Of a DNA stretch of 64,000 nucleotides, positions 56,076-64,000 are shown one piece after another (within the stretch, counting starts at the first letter, position 1; the number at the start of each line of letters is the position of its first letter). The notes beneath the pieces are model-generated. The model made no database searches, had not been told where the DNA came from, and saw nothing but the letters and a program-made list of their open reading frames with translations. Source of the DNA: Pictodentalium vernedei (lineage: Eukaryota > Mollusca > Scaphopoda > Dentaliida > Dentaliidae); NCBI GenBank assembly GCA_031216915.1, contig CM062292.1, positions 68,808,790 to 68,872,789 on the forward strand. Reading direction: 5' to 3'. The position numbers and the translations under genes were made by a program.

Positions 56076-57239
56076 AGGATGGAAAAGGGATAGTAGTAGT
56101 ATATGGCGTATAGATCTACCCTGGTTGTGGGGACCCCGCTTGGGGACCCCGCCGTATTTATTGGTTTCTATTGTAACACATGGTTACTTGATATCCAAAA
56201 ACCAGTGCTATTTTTTTTTTTTAAAATACTTACCCAGTGGCCTTCTGACTTTATGTCCTGACTTGGGACAACAAAAGACTGTTCAAGGTTCAATACATTT
56301 TATTTTGTCTAACAATATTTACAAATCACTAATTTCTCAATAAGATCGGCAAGTTGGGGAAATGTTGAGCCACTGATGTTATAAAACTTGCACCCAAATT
56401 GCGGTAGATTGGAAAACACAGCGTACAGTAATTGTTCAAATCACGGAAACGGACCAAATCCGTTGTCTCAATGAACCATCACAAACTGAAAGATTAATTA
56501 AGAAACCACAACAAATATCACAAAATTTCACAATGCGAAAAGACACACGAAGATTCAGGATTAATAAATCCATCTCGATCCAAGTAACTCAAGTATAAAA
56601 TTTTGAAATTAAAACTGGTCACGGACTTCGCACATTGTGAGTGTCCGAAAATCGAACTTGGAAAATCATTCATAGAAATAGGAATAAGCATAAATTCCCC
56701 CTAAGCTATTATGGAAATCCTCTTTAAGAACTCTATTTATTTTATGGTCTAATAAAAAAATGCATTTTGTCAAACAGAAAATATATATGATAAAAAAAAT
56801 GCACAGTAGTGTGATTGTAGAGAATTAGCCGTGAAACGCGAGAATTACCTCCCTTGCCGCAATCTTTGAATGTTTTTGTCGTGTATGCGCAACTTTGTGT
56901 TGGACCGTGTTATGGTTTTCTGGAATTTTCCAGATAATTTTCCAAAGCCGTTATGCATTATTATCCCTTTATCAAAAGTATCAAAAAAAAAACTTTGGGT
57001 TTCACAAATCAACGAGGAACACCCACAAACCTAATTCTGCTATGCAGGAAACAATGACACTCATAGACTTGCAATCCGAAATTCGTACGTTATGGATTTA
57101 TTTCTGATTTAATATCTGTGGTGGCATCAGTTCCAACACTCACAGCCATATCTCGACTACAGCTCAAGCCAAAATAATATCCCATTTTCGAGCGATTTAT
57201 TCCTGGAAATTAATAAATATACCCCCCCCCCCCCCCCTC
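56076..57239. other. AT-rich spacer with a poly-C run, no gene seen
   Basis: Open frames here are short and low complexity. A C run lies at 57222-57237. Confidence 0.4.
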
Positions 57240-58350
57240 CCCGAGAAAAGTACCATTCTATCGTTCAGGTTTTGACTGTGCCTATGGAGAAAAACAGCAG
57301 TAATCGCCTTTACACACCCCTCTTACTGTAAAATTGGTATAAGCGGTGTTATCCAATTAGCTGCAAATTTGGGAAGAGGATACGCGACTCTGTATTATCC
57401 ACCCAAAAATACGAGTTAGGTGTCGACTTGGAAAAAATAATAATAAAAATAATACGGACAATGTCGGGTTTGAAAGCCATTGCGACCTGATTAATTTATG
57501 AATCGTCGAGAGTTCTTTGGTTCGAGTGTGTGCATTGGCAGCGAGTTCAGGACTTCGAGCTGGAAGGAGGACTAGGAATTGTGCCTAACTACAAAAATTC
57601 TGTGTTTTAATTAGAAATGTGGGTACGCAATTGGGGATCTATTGTGTTTGCGAACAATGGGTCGCCTACCCCCTTTACATTTATACATCACTGAAATTTA
57701 AATGATGGAGGTAGATTGTTTTCTTGTTCATCATGGTCTGTCGCTGAACAAAACAGCCCTTGAGTGTTTAACAGTTAATTGTGGACCAGTGCGATTAAAA
57801 ATGAAAAATTTGGGTGATAGCACTACGGACTGTGTTTAATCATAGAAAAATCACACCCGTGCTATTACTAACCCGTATGATTTATTTTTGAACGTTTACT
57901 GAAGAATAAGCCAGCCATCTAAGTGAAAACATGAAAGAAGTACCATTCTTTAATTACACACGTGGGGGCGCGTAGCGTTGTATACTAAGGTGTACTGCAC
58001 GTCGAGTGTGATCTTGCCTTCAACCAATACTAACCCTATGTGGAGTATGCCAGTTGCTTGCCTTTGCTCGGTGGTTCTCTTTGGCTTCTTCCAACTCCCC
58101 GACACGAGGTAGCACTGACTGTTGAAAGTGTCATTAACTCACCCAATAAATAAATAACTACCATTCTATCATAAACGTTTTGCCCTTTATCCAAAACTTT
58201 ATCATAACTGACCTAGTTCCCCTTCCGAGTTTTGCGGGGAAAATCAGCAGCGCTCTCCTTTGAACACCTCTCACACTGTAACAGTGGTATAAACGCTGTT
58301 ACACGATTAGCCTAAAAATGATAAAAGGATACGCGACTCTGTATACGGAC
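57240..58350 (+). repeat. Diverged direct repeat, two units about 0.9 kb apart
   Basis: About 57250-57400 and 58160-58350 share TACCATTCTAT, AGCAG...CTCCTTT/CGCCTTTACACACC, GGTATAA-CG-TGTTA and GGATACGCGACTCTGTAT. A SINE sits at the start of the second unit. Confidence 0.65.
57941..58167 (+). mobile_element. 5'-truncated SINE with 9-bp target duplication
   Basis: TACCATTCT at 57941-57949 and 58159-58167; insert ACACACGTGGGGGCGCGTAG to AATAAATAAATA. Because the same word also belongs to the surrounding repeat, the duplication is less certain. Confidence 0.7.
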
Positions 58351-58590
58351 ACAATTCGGACTCCAGCGTTGTGCCCTTGGGCAAGGTAATTTACCCCGAT
58401 TATCCACATGGGGGCACGATGACGCCGTGTGCTAATGCGTACTGCACGTCGATAATACGCATGTCTTCAACCAATCTAACCGCGCCTGTGTGGCAGTGCG
58501 GATTTCCGAGGTTGGTGAGATGACAGTTACTCGTCGTTGCTCTGTGCTTCTCTTTGGATATTCCGGAGTCTACCCGTAAAAGTGTCACGT
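58349..58590 (+). mobile_element. SINE body, left-arm copy of the giant inverted repeat
   Basis: GCGTTGTGCCCTTGGGCAAG, CACGATGACGCCGTGTGCTA, CTACCCGTAAAAGTGTCACG. Its mirror copy is at 63890-64000, so it was present before the inverted duplication formed. No tail. Confidence 0.75.
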
Positions 58591-58816
58591 TTAATTATAA
58601 CTTGAACTTGATGTCCGGGTGTAATGAAATAGCGTATTTTCTGCAGACATTCTAAATAAACGCAGCTGGTTTACAGACCTGTATATATATATTTTTTTTC
58701 AATTGAGTAAAAATATATGATAGTTACTGATGTAACACGCCGATTAGTATGTTTAATGAATCTAACTACGCCATTCCGACCGACCCTTTGCCCACCATGA
58801 TCACAACAAACGTTTC

Positions 58817-58820
<4 letters not shown>

Positions 58821-58853
<33 letters not shown>
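58821..58853 (+). repeat. CT microsatellite, left arm
   Basis: About 16 CT units; the counterpart in the right arm is twice as long. Ser-Leu open frames across it are artefacts. Confidence 0.95.
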
Positions 58854-58856
<3 letters not shown>

Positions 58857-59643
58857 GATACAGTATGGGTGGAAACTAATTGCGTTCAAGCTGTTGTTTT
58901 GTTGTTTTTTTTTTTAGGTTTTACCACTCCCCTTACAGCGCAAATCGAAATGAAATCTAATTCATTGAACCATACTACAGTGGATGTCAAAATTAATTTT
59001 TGAACGCCATTTTTTCTATGTGCCACTATCAGCAGCTATGACCATAGCGTAACTTTGTGGTAAAATGCTTATTTTGTACAAAACTCAAGACCTTTCTCTG
59101 ACAAATGCCTATATAAAAGCAAGAAATACGCGAGAATGACTTGTGTGCCTGCTTTTTGTTGATAAAATATGGCATGACCACATTCCCGAATATTAATGAT
59201 GTACCCGCTTAATAACAGCCGAATTTTTATCGGATCACAGTTTTTTTGATTTGAATAATTGCCGATTTTTTTTATTGAATCACATTCAGTAATTTATGTA
59301 GATTTCCTGAACTGGGCGAAGGTCAAGAAAGGCACTCTGTAGTTTAGGAGACTCCACAAATAAAAACAAAATAAAAACTCTTAGATATGTTGCATTTTTT
59401 TAATTATCCATATTAACCAGAAATCAAAACTAGTCAAATTAATTAGAATTAAATTACAAATGGATATGAAATTTGCAGTAAAATGAACACTGGTATATGC
59501 TGCTGGCCGCATTTTTAGTTGTCTGTAATGGCTGTTGTTCAGAATGTCACCCTATTGGTGTGAGTTTTCGCTTTTTCGTCCAGTTTCATGAGAGCTTCCA
59601 CGAAGTCCGTTCCACATTCGCAATCTTTTCCAGGGGCCATTCT

Positions 59644-60594
59644 TCAGAGGCTGGTCCATCGCAGCTTTGCAGAGATATTGTTTTCTGGACGACACAAGCC
59701 AATATGATCTGGGTTTCCGATCAGACCCCTTGGGATATTTTGATCTTTAAGGGTGTTTGCCAAAATTTTCCACCCTGTCGGTTGAAAATCTTTTCTTTTT
59801 CGCAGCAGATCATTTATTAGATCACACATATTGGAGCCCGAAATTGTAATGCCGTTATACACGAGTCGATCTTTCTCATCCCAGGATAAATTGGGTATAT
59901 TCTTTATTATCTGGAGTAACAAAAGCGCCTTCTGCTGCATGGAATCTGGTATAACAGCTAACCAGTCCGGATGATTTTCCACTGAGAAACTAGTCGTTAA
60001 GGAGTGTGGTTTGGTGGTTTCTTTGCGTAAATTTGATTGGCGCTGAAAGATTGTCTGGTTCAGCAGCCCTTTCTCTTCAGAACCCGATGTTGAAGATTCA
60101 GGAATTGGTCTCATACCCTGGTCTATGGACGGGACAGCTACAGCATTCAGGGGTGTGCGTATTTCCTGCAACTGTTCACTCCCCCGTGGTTCAATACACT
60201 GAATTCTGCTTGAGGGTAGGTTGGTTGAGTCATCCATCACTAGCGATTTTACTGGCTCTAGCTTATTTGCAAGCCCCCAAATATTTCCACTTGTTAATGC
60301 ATTGTTCCAACTAAAGGCTGATTTCATATGCACTGGAGGATAGGGTGGCTGGTTACAGACAGATCTGGTTGTTAACTCGGCTGTATTTGGGTTCGCTCCC
60401 CCTATAGTGTGTTTAAAATTTACATTTTTGTGTAATTGTCGTCTGTGTCGATAATAATGAGTTTTATGAGAGTAAGATTTTTGACACAATTCACAGACGT
60501 AGCGTGCGTTCATCCTTTTCAGAAGCGAGTTAATAGAGTGGCAATACAGTTCCAACACTCTTCCATTTTTATGTATGAATAGGATGGGTCCCAC
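59644..60594 (-). CDS. C2H2 zinc-finger protein of unknown function, left-arm copy
   Basis: An uninterrupted frame of 316 codons. Near residue 35 is one C2H2 finger, CELCQKSYSHKTHYYRHRRQLH (C-x2-C-x12-H-x4-H), usually a DNA-binding unit. Residues 60-205 are polar and low in structure. Residues 210-316 look folded and helical: WLAVIPDSMQQKALLLLQII, LVYNGITISGSNMCDLINDL, then the basic RKRKDFQPTGW and NIPRGLIGNPDHIGL. I recall this ...SN..DL(I/L)ND..RKRK...P.GW... pattern from repeat-associated proteins of invertebrates but cannot name a family. The first 25 residues differ in frame from the other arm, so the true start may be the common Met before NARYVCELC, or the protein may be an internal exon. 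Near-identity of the two copies with only conservative or single changes suggests recent selection or recent duplication. Confidence 0.6.
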   Translation of the reverse strand: MGPILFIHKNGRVLELYCHSINSLLKRMNARYVCELCQKSYSHKTHYYRHRRQLHKNVNFKHTIGGANPNTAELTTRSVCNQPPYPPVHMKSAFSWNNALTSGNIWGLANKLEPVKSLVMDDSTNLPSSRIQCIEPRGSEQLQEIRTPLNAVAVPSIDQGMRPIPESSTSGSEEKGLLNQTIFQRQSNLRKETTKPHSLTTSFSVENHPDWLAVIPDSMQQKALLLLQIIKNIPNLSWDEKDRLVYNGITISGSNMCDLINDLLRKRKDFQPTGWKILANTLKDQNIPRGLIGNPDHIGLCRPENNISAKLRWTSL

Positions 60595-60894
60595 CCCAAC
60601 CTGTCAATCGCTGATTGGTTAATTATATATCAAGATAAGGTGGGTTCTACCCCAACCCGTTGATCATTGGTTACTTCAAATTCTCACACAGTGCATTGTG
60701 GGAAATTACAGTGGTAGAGCTCTGAGGTAAAATAAGTTTTTTGCTCAACTTCACACAAATTGATAAAGTTTACTTCAAAAAAAAAGAAACATCAAAGTCA
60801 CATTCATGACAAGCCGAGGTAGCACATCTGAACCACCAACTCTACACTGTTTAATCAGATAATCCCTTTAATCAGATAATTACATGTGCATATC

Positions 60895-61010
60895 GGTTTT
60901 TCATTGGTTTTTCATCAGTTTCCATCGGTTTTTTATTGGTTTTTATCGGTTTTTATCGGTTTTCATCGGTTTTTATCGGTTTTACAATTCGATAAAACGG
61001 TTTTTTAGTG
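60895..61010 (+). repeat. GGTTTTTATC repeats flanking the palindrome centre, left
   Basis: Irregular tandem units of GGTTTTTATC and GGTTTTTCATC. A mirror set GATAAAAACC lies at about 61450-61555. Confidence 0.9.
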
Positions 61011-61019
61011 ATTTAAATC

Positions 61020-61440
61020 ACGTAAAAGGATCACTAATTACCACTAATTGGTCACTATTGGTCACTAATTGCCACTAATTAGTGACCAATGGTCACTAAT
61101 GGTCACTAATTGCCACTAATTAGTGACCAATTGGTCACTAATAACCACTAATTGGTCACTAATGGTCACTAATTGCCACTAATTAGTGACCAATGGTCAC
61201 TAATGGTCACTAATTGCCACAAATTAGTGACCAATTGGTCACTAATTACCACTAATTGGTCACTAATGGTCACTAATTAGTGGCAATTAGTGACCATTAG
61301 TGACCAATTAGTGGTAATTAGTGACCAATTGGTCACTAATTTGTGGCAATTAGTGACCATTAGTGACCATTGGTCACTAATTAGTGGCAATTAGTGACCA
61401 TTAGTGACCAATTAGTGGTAATTAGTGATCATTTTACGTG
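61020..61440. repeat. Palindrome centre: arrayed self-complementary CACTAATT units
   Basis: Built of GGTCACTAATTGCCACTAAT, TTAGTGACCAAT and related words, themselves inverted repeats at a scale of 10-30 bp, forming palindromes within the large palindrome. The left half has one extra unit of about 115 bp. Strong potential for hairpin or cruciform structures and hard to sequence or assemble. Confidence 0.9.
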
Positions 61441-61840
61441 ATTTAAATCACTAAAAACCGTTTTATCGAATTGTAAAACCGATAAAAACCGATGAAAACC
61501 GATAAAAACCAATAAAAAACCGATGGAAACTGATGAAAAACCAATGAAAAACCGATATGCACATGTAATTATCTGATTAAAGGGATTATCTGATTAAACA
61601 GTGTAGAGTTGGTGGTTCAGATGTGCTACCTCGGCTTGTCATGAATGTGACTTTGATGTTTCTTTTTTTTTGAAGTAAACTTTATCAATTTGTGTGAAGT
61701 TGAGCAAAAAACTTATTTTACCTCAGAGCTCTACCACTGTAATTTCCCACAATGCACTGTGTGAGAATTTGAAGTAACCAATGATCAACAGGTTGGGGTA
61801 GAACCCACCTTATCTTGATATATAATTAACCAATCAGCGG

Positions 61841-62803
61841 TTGACAGGTTGGGGTGGGACCCATCCTATCATACATAAAAATGGAAGAGTGTTGGAACTG
61901 TATTGCCACTCTATTAACTCGCTTCTGAAAAGGATGAACGCACGCTACGTCTGTGAATTGTGTCAAAAATCTTACTCTCATAAAACTCATTATTATCGAC
62001 ACAGACGACAATTACACAAAAATGTAAATTTTAAACACACTATAGGGGGAGCGAACCCAAATACAGCCGAGTTAACAACCAGATCTGTCTGTAACCAGCC
62101 ACCCTATCCTCCAGTGCATATGAAATCAGCCTTTAGTTGGAACAATGCATTAACAAGTGGAAATATTTGGGGGCTTGCAAATAAGCTAGAGCCAGTAAAA
62201 TCGCTAGTGATGGATGACTCAACCAACCTACCCTCAAGCAGAATTCAGTGTATTGAACCACGGGGGAGTGAACAGTTGCAGGAAATACGCACACCCCTGA
62301 ATGCTGTAGCTGTCCCGCCCATAGACCAGGGTATGAGACCAATTCCTGAATCTTCAACATCGGGTTCTGAAGAGAAAGGGCTGCTGAACCAGACAATCTT
62401 TCAGCGCCAATCAAATTTACGCAAAGAAACCACCAAACCACACTCCTTAACGACTAGTTTTTCAGTGGAAAATCACCCGGACTGGTTAGCCGTTATACCA
62501 GATTCCATGCAGCAGAAGGCGCTTTTGTTACTCCAGATAATAAAGAATATACCCAATTTATCCTGGGATGAGAAAGATCGACTCGTGTATAACGGCATTA
62601 CAATTTCGGGCTCCAATATGTGTGATCTAATAAATGATCTGCTGCGAAAAAGAAAAGATTTTCAACCGACAGGGTGGAAAATTTTGGCAAACATCCTTAA
62701 AGATCAAAATATCCCAAGGGGTCTGATCGGAAACCCAGATCATATTGGCTTGTGTCGTCCAGAAAACAATATCTCTGCAAAGCTGCGATGGACCAGCCTC
62801 TGA
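61841..62803 (+). CDS. C2H2 zinc-finger protein of unknown function, right-arm copy
   Basis: Mirror copy of the ORF at 59644-60594; 320 codons from its first ATG, which is in sequence shared with the other arm but shifted by a one- to two-base difference. From IHKNGRV onward it is the same length, with two residue differences that I can see (P for S in AVAVPPIDQG, I for T in KILANILKDQ). Same single finger and helical C-terminal half. No introns, no poly(A) signal obvious near the stop. Could be a gene of the mobile element or segment that makes up the arms. Confidence 0.6.
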   Translation: MTGWGGTHPIIHKNGRVLELYCHSINSLLKRMNARYVCELCQKSYSHKTHYYRHRRQLHKNVNFKHTIGGANPNTAELTTRSVCNQPPYPPVHMKSAFSWNNALTSGNIWGLANKLEPVKSLVMDDSTNLPSSRIQCIEPRGSEQLQEIRTPLNAVAVPPIDQGMRPIPESSTSGSEEKGLLNQTIFQRQSNLRKETTKPHSLTTSFSVENHPDWLAVIPDSMQQKALLLLQIIKNIPNLSWDEKDRLVYNGITISGSNMCDLINDLLRKRKDFQPTGWKILANILKDQNIPRGLIGNPDHIGLCRPENNISAKLRWTSL

Positions 62804-63590
62804 AGAATGGCCCCTGGAAAAGATTGCGAATGTGGAACGGACTTCGTGGAAGCTCTCATGAAACTGGACGAAAAAGCGAAAACTCACACCAATAGGGTGA
62901 CATTCTGAACAACAGCCATTACAGACAACTAAAAATGCGGCCAGCAGCATATACCAGTGTTCATTTTACTGCAAATTTCATATCCATTTGTAATTTAATT
63001 CTAATTAATTTGACTAGTTTTGATTTCTGGTTAATATGGATAATTAAAAAAATGCAAGATATCTAAGATTTTTTATTTTGTTTTTATTTGTGGAGTCTCC
63101 TAAACTACAGAGTGCCTTTCTTGACCTTCGCCCAGTTCAGGAAATCTACATAAATTACTGAATGTGATTTAATAAAAAAAAATCGGCAATTATTCAAATC
63201 AAAAAAACTGTGATCCGATAAAAATTCGGCTGTTATTAAGCGGGTACATCATTAATATTCGGGAATGTGGTCATGCCATATTTTATCAACAAAAAGCAGG
63301 CACACAAGTCATTCTCGCGTATTTCTTGTTTTTATATAGGCATTTGTCAGAGAAAGGTCTTGAGTTTTGTACAAAATAAGCATTTTACCACAAAGTTACG
63401 CTATGGTCATAGCTGCTGATAGTGGCACATAGAAAAAATGGCGTTCAAAAATTAATTTTGACATCCACTGTAGTATGGTTCAATGAATTAGATTTCATTT
63501 CGATTTGCGCTGTAAGGGGAGTGGTAAAACCTAAAAAAAAACAACAAAACAACAGCTTGAACGCAATTAGTTTCCACCCATACTGTATCG

Positions 63591-63594
<4 letters not shown>

Positions 63595-63662
<68 letters not shown>
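63595..63662 (+). repeat. GA microsatellite, right arm
   Basis: About 34 GA units; counterpart of 58821-58853. The length difference shows that the two arms are distinct sequences and not one read used twice. Confidence 0.95.
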
Positions 63663-63665
<3 letters not shown>

Positions 63666-63889
63666 GAAACGTTTGTTGTGATCATGGTGGGCAAAGGGTC
63701 GGTCGGAATGGCGTAGTTAGATTCATTAAACATACTAATCGGCGTGTTACATCAGTAACTATCATATATTTTTACTCAATTGAAAAAAAAAATATATATA
63801 CAGGTCTGTAAACCAGCTGCGTTTATTTAGAATGTCTGCAGAAAATACGCTATTTCATTACACCCGGACATCAAGTTCAAGTTATAATT

Positions 63890-64000
63890 AAACGTGACAA
63901 TTTTACGGGTAGACTCCGGAATATCCAAAGAGAAGCACAGAGCAACGACGAGTAACTGTCATCTCACCAACCTCGGAAATCCGCACTGCCACACAGGCGG
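63890..64000 (-). mobile_element. SINE body, right-arm mirror copy (runs off the window)
   Basis: Reverse complement of 58488-58590: CGTGACAATTTTACGGGTAG to CCGCACTGCCACACAGGCGG. One small indel relative to the left arm. Confidence 0.75.

Larger units (their letters stand above)
58488..64000. repeat. Giant inverted repeat (palindrome), arms at least 2.7 kb
   Basis: Bases 58488-61281 reappear in reverse complement from 61282 to the window end at 64000, and the right arm runs on past the window. The arms are colinear: SINE, dinucleotide repeat, zinc-finger ORF, GGTTTTTATCGGT repeats and central CACTAATT repeats. They differ by scattered substitutions (about 1% where I compared), a dinucleotide repeat of 33 against about 68 bases, and one extra unit of about 115 bp in the left half of the centre. 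The central axis is at about 61281. Either a real palindrome or an assembly error. Confidence 0.9.

Noticed and set aside
58749-59003. Ser-Leu-rich frames in both arms of the palindrome
   Set aside because: Translation of the CT/GA microsatellite.
59497-59820. Cys-rich frame with a signal-like start (and its mirror 62627-62950)
   Set aside because: Partly antisense to the zinc-finger ORF and duplicated only because the palindrome is; Cys spacing fits no known fold.

Overview
This is eukaryotic nuclear DNA, most likely from a marine invertebrate; a mollusc is my best guess, from the kinds of repeats, but that is inference. The DNA is AT-rich, has introns, and is dominated by transposable elements at many stages of decay. 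There are no bacterial-style operons, no rRNA genes and no functional tRNA genes that I can find.

The one host gene I can assemble is on the + strand and runs from 17.3 to 39.8 kb. Four small exons (46, 21, 90 and 56 nt), all joined in phase 1, encode a 70-residue secreted peptide: a signal peptide plus a single WAP (four-disulfide core) domain with all eight cysteines at family spacing. Its introns are 4.8, 6.5 and 10.9 kb and are packed with repeats. Intron 1 has a GC-AG boundary and exon 2 is a 21-nt microexon. No exon is long enough to show up as a long open reading frame.

Layout. 0-2.4 kb: a Crypton-like tyrosine-recombinase element inserted in a TTAA-flanked foldback element; its reading frame is intact except for two in-frame stops. 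2.9-5.4 kb: a deleted Tc1 element, and a tRNA-headed SINE split by a hAT-type MITE. 8-12 kb: a foldback element nested several layers deep, including a Tc1 element (DD34E transposase with one nonsense codon) inside a roughly 700-bp repeat. 13.4-16.9 kb: a 55-bp satellite array. 17.3-39.8 kb: the WAP gene and its repeat-filled introns. 39.9-58 kb: LINE and SINE remnants, many MITEs and low-order tandem repeats. 58.5-64 kb: one arm and most of the other arm of a giant inverted repeat (arms at least 2.7 kb, about 1% diverged where I compared them), each arm carrying an intact ORF of about 316-320 codons with one C2H2 zinc finger.

Recurring families are: TTAA-flanked hairpin MITEs with CCCTTTACC ends (piggyBac-like, about 17 copies or fragments); a second TTAA family (3 copies); a third TTAA family with CTGGTTGAGTGC ends (2 copies); a roughly 700-bp foldback-headed element that shares its head and tail with the Crypton-like element (3 copies); and SINEs in which one body is joined to either a tRNA-like or a 5S-rRNA-like head. 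Several copies sit inside one another, so the order of insertions can be read directly.
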